DNA of 64,000 bases, from the NCBI RefSeq assembly GCF_018617385.1, contig NZ_JACSKA010000001.1:620001-684000 (forward strand). The letters are read 5' to 3'. The DNA comes from Exiguobacterium sp018617385. Lineage in GTDB: Bacteria > Bacillota > Bacilli > Exiguobacteriales > Exiguobacteriaceae. Positions within the stretch are counted from its first letter, which is position 1. Every line of letters begins with the position of its first letter. The position numbers and the translations under genes are program-made. Shown piece after piece: positions 31,827 to 38,712 of this stretch. The notes under the pieces were generated by a model. It did not search any database and had not been told where the DNA came from. It was given only the letters and a program-made list of their open reading frames with translations.

Positions 31827-33056
31827 ATGATTATTAACCACAACCTTAATGCAATGAACGCACACCGTAACATGTCTATGAATACAGGAAATGCTGGAAA
31901 GGCTATGGAGAAATTATCTTCAGGTCTTCGCATCAACCGTGCTGGTGACGATGCAGCTGGTCTTGCAATTTCAGAAAAAATGAGAGCGCAAGTACGCGGT
32001 TTGGATATGGCTTCTAAAAACTCTCAAGATGGTATTTCCTTAATTCAAACGGCTGAAGGTGCTTTGAACGAGACACATGATATTCTTCAACGCATGCGTG
32101 AATTGACTGTACAGGCAGGTAATGGAACGAATGAAACTGAAGACTTAGCGGCAATTCAAGAAGAAATGTCAGCTCTTATCGAAGAATTGGGTGGGGAAGC
32201 TGGTAGTAAAGGTATTTCAGATCGTACAGAGTTCAACGGTAAAACTTTGCTTGATGGAAATTTAGATATTGATTTACAAGTTGGATCTAATGCAACACAG
32301 CAATTAAACATTGCAATTTCTGACATGTCGGCATCGGGTCTTGGTGTAAATGCAATCAATGTTGAAGATTTTGCTACTACTGATTTCGATACTCAGCTTG
32401 CTTCGATTGACGCTGCAATTGGAACTGTATCTGACGCACGTTCTAAATTAGGTGCTTCTCAAAATCGTCTTGAACATACAATCAATAACTTGAACAACGC
32501 TTCTGAAAACCTTACAGCTGCTGAATCACGCATCCGTGACGTTGACATGGCTAAAGAGATGATGAACTTCACGAAGAACAATATCCTCAACCAAGCTTCG
32601 CAAGCAATGCTAGCTCAAGCCAACTCTGCACCGCAGGCAGTACTTCAACTCCTTCGGTAAGAATTGACGGGCGTCTTATCTGGTAACGGATAAGAGTACC
32701 ACTGGGTGAATTGCTGGGACTCCTTAGAGCCCTCCTTACGACAACGTGACTGGAAACGGTGAGCGTGAACGTTTTGAAAAAAGGAAGGGATTGGACAATC
32801 AGCAGCCAAGCATCTGTCAGGAAACTGTGATGAAGGTTCAACGACTAGGATGAACGACCTACCGACTTGATGTTCATGGTTATGAGATCCGTACCTCGAC
32901 AACGGCGAGGGAAGTGCCCAGCCCCTATTTTACAATAAAGAATGATTTTATATTAAAATTGTAAAAGGGTGAAGATATAGTCTGGTCCATATTGAAAGAT
33001 ATGGGTATCTGCAAGCAAACCAACAGCCGCAAGCTGTACTTCAGTTGCTCCGTTAA
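31827..33056 (+). CDS. hag: Flagellin Hag, interrupted by a group I intron
   Basis: The major filament protein. The 5' exon (31827-32615, 263 codons) carries D0/D1 motifs MIINHNLNAMNAHRNM, LSSGLRINRAGDDAAGLAIS, LIQTAEGALNETHDILQRMRELTVQAGNG, and the C-terminal ESRIRDVDMAKEMMNFTKNN. The variable D2/D3 region is short. Splicing to the 3' exon (33012-33056) falls between codons and gives a 277-residue protein ending NQQPQAVLQLLR. Without splicing, translation runs 45 nt into the intron to TAA 32658-32660 and also gives 277 residues, ending NSAPQAVLQLLR. The start is ATG 31827, 8 nt after GGAGGG; an upstream in-frame ATG at 31710 lies at the sigma-D start site. Exon limits are inferred, not measured. 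Confidence 0.9.
32616..33011 (+). ncRNA. Group I intron (self-splicing, td-like IA type) in hag
   Basis: About 396 nt. The conserved core elements are present in order: P AATTGCTGGGA (32709-32719), Q AATCAGCAGCCAAG (32797-32810), R GTTCAACGACTAGGA (32836-32850) and S GAAGATATAGTCTGGTCC (32971-32988). GACTA in R pairs with TAGTC in S to form P7. Other helices: P2 CTTATC/GATAAG (32675-32694), P7.1-like CCTCG/CGAGG (32894-32910), P8 with an AT-rich loop (about 32922-32969), P9 TCCATAT/ATATGGG (32986-33005). The terminal guanosine is 33011. The 5' splice site after T32615 is set by exact restoration of the flagellin frame. The internal guide (GGCGT, 32670-32674) pairs only GCT there, but five bases at a site 4 nt upstream. 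No ORF for an endonuclease is inside the intron. Confidence 0.9.
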
Positions 33057-33086
33057 TATAGCAATTGACTATTTGAAAGTTATACT

Positions 33087-33119
33087 AAAAACCGTGGAGC
33101 TTATGCTTCGCGGTTTTTC
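33087..33119. terminator. Bidirectional terminator hag / endonuclease gene
   Basis: AAAACCGTGGAGC pairs over 13 positions (with G-T pairs) with GCTTCGCGGTTTT, loop TTAT, and A/T tracts on both sides. The left A tract serves the minus-strand gene, whose stop codon lies within the structure. Confidence 0.88.
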
Positions 33120-33937
33120 ACGTCTCGCCACTTATAAACGACGGACCAATACGTTCGATTCAAACGTTGTGCAATCTCCTTTTCTGTCACACCTTGCTGT
33201 TTCCACTGAATTAGTGATGCGATGTCACCAGGACTATAAGGTCTTGCAGGATTTGAGACGCGAATTGTATAGTCAGGGTATGTTTGTTTATAGTGCTTAA
33301 CTTCAGCGTCTAAACGGTTGTCCCAAGACAACTTATACATAAAATTTGGAAGTTCATTTTGGTAAGGTTTAAGTAAATTCAAAATAACAAATGTATCTGT
33401 CACTTTTGTCGTCTTTAAGTAATAACCAGTACCATTCGGTGTACCTGATATACGGACATTGATATTGTAATGGTCTTTCATCCATTCAGCGAGTTGTTCT
33501 AATTGTTCTTTCGAAAAAGCTTGTAAATAGAAAGCGATATGTGGTGTGAATTGAATTTCCTTCTTCTTATGGTTGAATCGTTTACTGAGAAGGAGCGAAC
33601 CGTCGTCTAAATAAAGTGTCAGTATGCATGCTGGGTGATAAATATCTTTCAATAATTCGAATGGTATATGCTTTTTATTGTTCGGATAAAAAAGAGGAAA
33701 TAGTCTTGTCATGAGTGGGATAGATCGTGATACTAAATTATCCCCACGTAAATATAGTAAATCCGGAAGTTTTCGCTGTTTCCATTCCCGATAACTCAAT
33801 TGACCTAAACTAAAATGTTCCCGGTAACTATTGTTGATTCTTCTATCATGCACATAACACTTTGTGATTTCTCCATCACCCAAAATACTAGCGACCAAAA
33901 CAGCGACTTGTTCTTCGGATAGTCCTTCCCAGTCCAT
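33101..33937 (-). CDS. Free-standing LAGLIDADG homing endonuclease
   Basis: A 278-residue endonuclease with two LAGLIDADG helices: LVASILGDGEI (about 14-24, catalytic D21) and ILTLYLDDGSLL (about 105-116, acidic pair at 111-112). It is therefore a single-chain two-motif enzyme of the PF03161-like type. The ends LSWDNRLDAEVKHYKQTYPDY and SPGDIASLIQWKQQGVTEKEIAQRLNRTYWSVVYKW (helix-turn-helix, in parts about 235-272) suggest an extra DNA-binding module. The start is ATG 33937 after AAAGGAGAG; ATG 33958 lies upstream of that RBS. It is outside the hag intron, convergent with hag, and probably cleaves intron-less hag alleles. Confidence 0.88.
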   Translation of the reverse strand: MDWEGLSEEQVAVLVASILGDGEITKCYVHDRRINNSYREHFSLGQLSYREWKQRKLPDLLYLRGDNLVSRSIPLMTRLFPLFYPNNKKHIPFELLKDIYHPACILTLYLDDGSLLLSKRFNHKKKEIQFTPHIAFYLQAFSKEQLEQLAEWMKDHYNINVRISGTPNGTGYYLKTTKVTDTFVILNLLKPYQNELPNFMYKLSWDNRLDAEVKHYKQTYPDYTIRVSNPARPYSPGDIASLIQWKQQGVTEKEIAQRLNRTYWSVVYKWRDVKNREA

Positions 33938-34329
33938 ATTGATTCTCTCCTTTATCAATTAGTTATCACCCGTAAGTAAATTCCCAATTTAGTCGAATGA
34001 CCCGGATCATTAATTTGTTAGCTGACATTTGATTTTGATTGACAAACCGATAATTAGAGCGAAAAGGTTGCTCTTCGATTGAAGCAACGATTAAAGCTAC
34101 GTTTTAATGGAATAGAAGATTTACTACGACCAATGGAATCGAATACATAAGAATCAAAAGCGTGTGATGTGTAAAAAGAGGACTCTTACATTAATAAATC
34201 GGAAAGTTAATCGGGACAAGTTTGTTTCTTCAAAACAAGTAACGATAATCAATTGACCAAATCACTATAAACTCATTGTATTTCTACCGATAAAGACCAT
34301 GAGAACAATTATAAGAGGAGTAGACCAAT
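33938..34329. other. Intergenic region between endonuclease gene and flaG
   Basis: About 390 nt, AT-rich. I see no coding sequence. It contains the divergent promoters: for the minus-strand endonuclease gene near 33960-34020 (no clear box), and the sigma-D site for flaG at 34268-34293. The middle (34030-34250) has nothing I can interpret. Confidence 0.6.
34268..34293 (+). promoter_or_regulatory. Sigma-D promoter of flaG-fliD-fliS-fliT
   Basis: TAAA (34268-34271), 14-15 nt, ACCGATAA (34286-34293). It lies 37 nt upstream of the flaG start codon. Confidence 0.65.
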
Positions 34330-34686
34330 ATGAACCCGACCATTTCAGAAGTCCGGCTTCACTTACCTTCTTCCGTCCTGCCATATGAACAAACGAAAAA
34401 CGTGTTTGTCGAAGCAAACCAAGCAAAACTAGCTGATGAAGGAATTGTCATTCTTCCGACGCCTCAACACGTTACTAAGCTAGAGGTGGCCGTAGAGAAG
34501 GCGAATCGAGTACTCGAGCAACAACGTACCGGGTTAAAGTTTATGAAGCATGAAAAATTGAACGATTACTATATTCAAATTGTAGATACGAACAATGAAG
34601 TGATTCGCGAGATTCCAAGCAAAAAGTCACTCGATTTCTTTGCTGCGTTCATGGAGTTCAATCAACTCTTCGACGAACGAGTATAA
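34330..34686 (+). CDS. flaG: Flagellar protein FlaG
   Basis: A 118-residue FlaG (YvyC in B. subtilis). A poorly conserved N-terminus precedes the family core KLEVAVEKANRVLEQQRTGL, LKFMKHEKLNDYYIQIVDTN and NEVIREIPSKKSLDFFAAF. FlaG influences filament length; the mechanism is unclear. The RBS AGAGGAG precedes ATG 34330. It heads a short operon with fliD, fliS and fliT, transcribed from a sigma-D promoter. The FlaG-FliD pair is more AT-rich than fliS. Confidence 0.9.
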   Translation: MNPTISEVRLHLPSSVLPYEQTKNVFVEANQAKLADEGIVILPTPQHVTKLEVAVEKANRVLEQQRTGLKFMKHEKLNDYYIQIVDTNNEVIREIPSKKSLDFFAAFMEFNQLFDERV

Positions 34687-34698
34687 AGGAGGATTCTT

Positions 34699-36177
34699 AT
34701 GACGACACCAATCCGATTTGGCGGACTCGCCAGTGGGATAGACACTGATTCTATCATTAAGCAATTGATGACAGTTGAGAGGATTCCAGTTGATCGCTTG
34801 GATCAGAAAAAACAGTTGACAACTTGGAAAGTGGACGCATACCGTGAAGTCAACCGATCGTTATTGACTTTACGAAATGCAGCAGTCGACCTATCATTAA
34901 GTAAAAACTTTTATGCTCGCTCTGCCTCTTCTTCCGATAATGCAAAAGTTACTGTGACAGCAAGTCCTGCCAGTGGAAGTACCTCTCTGCAGATCGATTC
35001 TGTACAAGAACTTGCTAAATCAGCTTCCACCTTTAGTTCTACTGCATCTGATATTTTAGATAAGAATGGTTCAAAAGTAACTCGAACTACAAAACTAATG
35101 GATTTAACCGGTATCACAGATCCGACTACTCTTTCTTTCAAATCTAGTGTCAGTGGAAACTTTGTTTCTCTCGGATTATCGGCAGACGCTACGGTTGAAG
35201 ATTTGCTTACAAAATTAAATGCTAAAGATAGTGGGGCATCCGCTTTCTTTGATGACGCAACAGGCAAACTCTCGCTAACATCTCGGCTCACAGGAAATGA
35301 TGCAACCATCCAATTCAATGATGCAACGCTGGCTACTGCATTCTACTTAACGAATGGGGTAACTGGAACAAACGCTGAATTGACTGTCAATGGACTTGCT
35401 ATTTCGAGACCTAGTAATACCGTCACAATTGATAATGTGACCTTTACATTAAATAAGACCTTTGATAGTACTAACTCTCCAGTGACGTTGAATACGAAAC
35501 CTGATACTCAAGCTGTATTTGACAACATTAAGGCCTTTGTCACTAAATATAACGAGACAATGGAACTGATGAATAAAAAGTACGGGGAACGACAATATAG
35601 AGACTTCCCTCCACTCACAAAAACGCAACGAGAAGAATTAAGTGAAGACGAGATTAAAAAGTGGGAAGAAAAAGCGATGAGCGGCTTGTTACGAAGTGAC
35701 GGCATGATTCAATCGGCTACGACTAAATTACGTTCGGCATGGTCTTCGACTGACGTTTCGACAGCGGGACCTAATCAACTTTATCAAATAGGACTTTCGA
35801 CAGGAAAAGATTTTCGGGCTGGTGGGAAGATTGAAATTGATGAAACAAAATTAAAGGCTGCGATTGATGCTGATCCGGAAGCGGTCTATAAGTTATTTAC
35901 TGATACATCAAGCGGTTTACTCGGCAAAGTTCGAGATGCGACTCGTGATGTGCGGAGCAATATCACTAGAATTGCTGGTTCTGACGGCGGAGCATCAAAT
36001 ACGTATAGCTTAGGTCGGGAAATCAATTCAATCGATTCAAGGATTGCGAGAATGGATAGACAGTTAATTGATAAAGAGAATTCTTATTACCGTCGCTTCG
36101 CAGCCATGGAGGCGGCGATGAATCGAGCCAATGCACAAGCCGGTTCTTTGCAACAGTTCTTGGGCGGAGGCATGTAA
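34699..36177 (+). CDS. fliD: Flagellar cap protein FliD (HAP2)
   Basis: A 492-residue filament cap and hook-associated protein 2. The N-terminal domain has IRFGGLASGIDTDSIIKQLM and ERIPVDRLDQKKQLTTWKVD. The central part is variable and Ser/Thr-rich. The C-terminal FliD_C domain includes FVTKYNETMELMNKKYGERQ, GLLRSDGMIQSATTKLRS and ARMDRQLIDKENSYYRRFAAME. It caps the growing filament and catalyses flagellin insertion. Codon use is AT-rich until the last 100 codons and changes sharply at fliS. RBS AAGGAGG lies before ATG 34699. Confidence 0.95.
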   Translation: MTTPIRFGGLASGIDTDSIIKQLMTVERIPVDRLDQKKQLTTWKVDAYREVNRSLLTLRNAAVDLSLSKNFYARSASSSDNAKVTVTASPASGSTSLQIDSVQELAKSASTFSSTASDILDKNGSKVTRTTKLMDLTGITDPTTLSFKSSVSGNFVSLGLSADATVEDLLTKLNAKDSGASAFFDDATGKLSLTSRLTGNDATIQFNDATLATAFYLTNGVTGTNAELTVNGLAISRPSNTVTIDNVTFTLNKTFDSTNSPVTLNTKPDTQAVFDNIKAFVTKYNETMELMNKKYGERQYRDFPPLTKTQREELSEDEIKKWEEKAMSGLLRSDGMIQSATTKLRSAWSSTDVSTAGPNQLYQIGLSTGKDFRAGGKIEIDETKLKAAIDADPEAVYKLFTDTSSGLLGKVRDATRDVRSNITRIAGSDGGASNTYSLGREINSIDSRIARMDRQLIDKENSYYRRFAAMEAAMNRANAQAGSLQQFLGGGM

Positions 36178-36191
36178 GAGGAGGAATTTAA

Positions 36192-36566
36192 ATGGTAGCC
36201 AATCCATACGTAGCTTATCAAAACAACGCGGTCACGACCGCAAACCCACAGGAACTGACGCTTATGCTTTATGACGGGGCGCTCAAGTTCATGCGCCTCG
36301 CCAAGCTTGCGATCGACCAGGGCAATCCTGATTTGAAGAACATCAACATCCAAAAGACGCAAGCCATCTTCCAAGAGCTTCGTCTCACACTCAATAAAGA
36401 TATCGCCATCTCAGCGAACTTGGACTCGCTCTATGACTACATGTGGCGCCGCCTCGTCGATGCGAACGTCAAGAACGATACGACAATCCTCGACGAAGTG
36501 CTCGACTTCACGACGGAACTCCGTGACACATGGAAGGAAGCGATGAAACTCGCGAAGCAGTCATGA
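36192..36566 (+). CDS. fliS: Flagellin export chaperone FliS
   Basis: A 124-residue four-helix FliS. Typical segments are YVAYQNNAVTTANPQELTLMLYDGALKFM, read in two parts, and LRLTLNKDIAISANLDSLYDYMWRRLVDANV, also in parts. It binds the flagellin C-terminus and prevents premature polymerisation. This is the main-locus copy; a diverged FliS-like protein is at 43563. RBS AGAGGAGG precedes ATG 36192. It overlaps fliT by 4 nt. Confidence 0.95.
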   Translation: MVANPYVAYQNNAVTTANPQELTLMLYDGALKFMRLAKLAIDQGNPDLKNINIQKTQAIFQELRLTLNKDIAISANLDSLYDYMWRRLVDANVKNDTTILDEVLDFTTELRDTWKEAMKLAKQS

Positions 36567-36916
36567 GACCGATTGATGAAATCATCTTAAAGACACAACG
36601 TCTAAAAGAGTTGCTGGCGAAAGTTCCGGAAGAGCCGACGTATGACACATGGATGGAACAAATCCATGAGCTCTTGGACGACCGCGAACAGTTGCTCGCG
36701 GCGCACGGTCCTGATCTGGAGAAAGCCGATCAGACGGTCCTTCGGCAGCTCGTCGACGACAGTCAAAAGATCGCCCGTCTCATTGAAGCCGAACACCAGC
36801 GCCTCGGGATGACGCTCGGGACGGCCCGGATGGAACGGAAGACGGTCAAGTCGTACGTCGATCCATATGAAGACGTCGATTCTAACTTTTCCGGTCTATT
36901 CGACCAACAAACATAA
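36563..36916 (+). CDS. fliT: FliT-like flagellar chaperone
   Basis: A 117-residue helical protein starting at the ATGA overlap with fliS. Position (fliS-fliT) and the helix pattern (DEIILKTQRLKELLAKVPE, MEQIHELLDDREQLLAAHGP, QLVDDSQKIARLIEAEHQRL) match Bacillales FliT. The C-terminal SYVDPYEDVDSNFSGLFDQ resembles the typical YE..D..FDK ending. FliT binds FliD and helps its export. The sequence is weakly conserved, so the assignment depends on context. It ends with a strong terminator. Confidence 0.82.
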   Translation: MRPIDEIILKTQRLKELLAKVPEEPTYDTWMEQIHELLDDREQLLAAHGPDLEKADQTVLRQLVDDSQKIARLIEAEHQRLGMTLGTARMERKTVKSYVDPYEDVDSNFSGLFDQQT

Positions 36917-36917
36917 C

Positions 36918-36949
36918 AAAGCTCGAAGGCATGCGCCTTCGAGCTTTTG
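36918..36949. terminator. Terminator after fliT (bidirectional)
   Basis: AAAGCTCGAAGGC and GCCTTCGAGCTTT are perfect inverted repeats with a 4-nt loop. It also lies at the 3' end of the convergent DUF3021 gene. Confidence 0.92.
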
Positions 36950-36951
36950 TG

Positions 36952-37329
36952 TTAAGAGGTTTTGACTTGTCGACGTATCCGGATGATGAAATACGAGACG
37001 GCAAACAAGATGAGACCACTAACCGTGAAATTTAAGTAGAGACGCGCGGCATCTTGAATTGACGTGACTGGCGTAGCTCCACCGAACCAAAGAAGTGGCA
37101 GAATCGTCACGTGCATGACACTCCAATGAATGAAAATCTGTTTTTTGAACGACCATTGTCGAATCTCATAAATGACACTCGTGAGCCCGAGAAAGAACGC
37201 GACCCCGACGTAGACGAGCATTGCGTGTACGGCGTCTGTGTTGCCTGACCAACTTTGATAGAGCGCGAGGATTGCGAACGGCAGAGACCAGATGAGACTC
37301 CGCATGATTCCTTTTTTCAATAATTGCAT
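36952..37329 (-). CDS. DUF3021-like membrane protein
   Basis: A 125-residue protein with four membrane helices. The signature is the loop after helix 2, LTSVIYEIRQWSFKKQIFIH, typical of DUF3021. These proteins are often encoded next to LytTR regulators and modulate them, but no LytTR gene is adjacent here. The start is ATG 37329 after GGAAGGAAG; the longer upstream frame crosses the RBS. Confidence 0.7.
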   Translation of the reverse strand: MQLLKKGIMRSLIWSLPFAILALYQSWSGNTDAVHAMLVYVGVAFFLGLTSVIYEIRQWSFKKQIFIHWSVMHVTILPLLWFGGATPVTSIQDAARLYLNFTVSGLILFAVSYFIIRIRRQVKTS

Positions 37330-37488
37330 ATGAATCTTCCTTCCATTAATTCGTTGTATATGTATACGCGTATGCAAGGGAAAAGTTTCATCTGAGGAGT
37401 AGGGGTGAAATGACGTCTGTTTTCCGCTATAATCGGGTAAACATCAATGTAGCCGTTGCTTCTTTTCTGGAAAGAGGAGGGAAACGAG

Positions 37489-37674
37489 ATGCGTGAGAAA
37501 GAGTCCAAACCGATATCGTCACGGAAGCGCCGTTATTTCGTCTATGGTCCAGAGGGAGCGTACGATGAATACGTCGAACGGGACCCCAAACTTGAAGCGT
37601 ACGTCGAGGACGATACGCCGTTTGAGGATCGTCCCGATCCGTACGAAGAAGAAGAGCTGAAATCAAGAGGATAA
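37489..37674 (+). CDS. Small acidic hypothetical protein
   Basis: A 61-residue soluble protein: a basic N-terminal third (REKESKPISSRKRRYFVYGP) and a strongly acidic C-terminal part (YVEDDTPFEDRPDPYEEEEL). The family is not recognised. The start is ATG 37489 after GAGGAGGG. A -10-like TATAAT lies at about 37428. A terminator follows (37685-37714). Confidence 0.6.
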   Translation: MREKESKPISSRKRRYFVYGPEGAYDEYVERDPKLEAYVEDDTPFEDRPDPYEEEELKSRG

Positions 37675-37684
37675 GTATACATGT

Positions 37685-37714
37685 CAAGGTTCGATTCCGA
37701 ACCTTGGCTTTTAT
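37685..37714 (+). terminator. Terminator
   Basis: CAAGGTTCG/CGAACCTTG stem with loop ATTC and downstream T-rich tail. Confidence 0.82.
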
Positions 37715-37803
37715 TTTACCCGGAACTTTTTCTTACTACGGTACCGTCTGGCAATTCGTTATATTCGTCTTAACCACATCACTTTGATTTTGGAAAGGGA
37801 GAG

Positions 37804-38436
37804 ATGAAGATGAACATGAAACGATTTGGCTTACTGGTGGCGGTGCCGCTCGCACTACTTGTTGGATGCGGAGAAGCAGATGAACTGAAGACGACGGCCA
37901 CGGATACGGAAGAAGTGGCAGAGGCGGAAGCGAGTACGGCTGAAGAATCGTCAACTGAAGAAACAGACGTTCAAGAGAGTGAACTCGGCACAAACAAGAT
38001 CTATATGAAGAATAAGGCGCTCGCGATCACGGAGACGATGGGACCAATCCAGTTCGCAATCGACAAGGTACAGACGTCACGCTTGCAAGTAAATGAGGTG
38101 TATCGTGATTCATTTGATGGAGCTGAGGAAGTGACGGTCGTCGCCATGAATGTGATTGCAGAGAATACAATCGACGATGCGATTAGTTTTTATCCGAATC
38201 AAGGGACAATTGTCACGAACACCGGCGAGCAGGTCGAGGCAGACCTCTTTTTCTCAGACGACGTCGGCGGCGAATTTTTAGGAAAGGTGAAGAAGGAAGG
38301 GAATGTTCTCTTCTTCGTCAAAGCAAAACCTGAAGAGCTGACTGAAGTGAAATTTTTCACGAGTGGACCTTCGAACGAAGCGTTTGAGAGAGTGGCAGAA
38401 GAGCGATATGAATTCACCATCAATGTAACAAAATGA
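37804..38436 (+). CDS. Hypothetical lipoprotein with DUF4352-like domain
   Basis: A 210-residue lipoprotein. The signal peptide MKMNMKRFGLLVAVPLALLV is followed by a lipobox (LLVGCG, Cys near residue 22). An acidic Glu/Thr/Ala linker (30-60) leads into an immunoglobulin-like domain (MGPIQFAIDKVQTSRLQV, TVVAMNVIAENTIDDAISFY, GTIVTNTGEQVEADLFF). It resembles DUF4352/telokin-like lipoproteins; the role is unknown. Three ATGs lie close together (37804, 37810, 37816); 37804 has the best spacing from AAGGGAG. Confidence 0.75.
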   Translation: MKMNMKRFGLLVAVPLALLVGCGEADELKTTATDTEEVAEAEASTAEESSTEETDVQESELGTNKIYMKNKALAITETMGPIQFAIDKVQTSRLQVNEVYRDSFDGAEEVTVVAMNVIAENTIDDAISFYPNQGTIVTNTGEQVEADLFFSDDVGGEFLGKVKKEGNVLFFVKAKPEELTEVKFFTSGPSNEAFERVAEERYEFTINVTK

Positions 38437-38470
38437 AAGTAGGCGTGCCGAGTGATACCGGCACGTTTTT
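38437..38470 (+). terminator. Terminator of lipoprotein gene
   Basis: CGTGCCG/CGGCACG stem and T run. The leading 15 nt (AAAGTAGGCGTGCCG, 38436-38450) recur exactly in the terminator at 40130. Confidence 0.85.
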
Positions 38471-38563
38471 CAACTTATTTTTCCTTTCAATCAGACGATA
38501 TGGATTTAATTGAGTTACGAGAACAATCGTAAGAATAATAATCCATCAAAAGGTATAAAATGT

Positions 38564-38712
38564 TAAACTTGAATTACGTTTGAACCGATGAAGATTGTGA
38601 AGGAAACAAGTAATCGTAACGTCTTTGCTTTTAGACGTTATGTGTTTTGGGACTCGCACACGCTACATACGTAATCTCTAAGATGTCAAAAAATTGAAGG
38701 GGTTGTTTATTC
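38564..38712 (+). promoter_or_regulatory. Upstream region of SH3/CAP gene: possible sigma-D promoter and leader hairpin
   Basis: TAAA (38564-38567), 16 nt, ACCGATGA (38584-38591) resembles a sigma-D promoter. A hairpin TAACGTCT/AGACGTTA lies at about 38618-38641 in the leader. Several autolysins of B. subtilis are sigma-D dependent, so control of a wall-associated protein would fit. Confidence 0.4.

Noticed and set aside
32661..32674. Intron inserted after the hag stop codon, in the 3' untranslated region
   Set aside because: No guide pairing was found for a splice site after 32660. The exact frame restoration at 32615/33012 would then be a coincidence.
32992..33300. 102-codon plus-strand frame across the hag 3' exon and the endonuclease gene
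   Set aside because: It crosses the hag terminator and is antisense to the endonuclease gene. No motif is present. It matters only if the alternative 5' splice site at 32611 is used.
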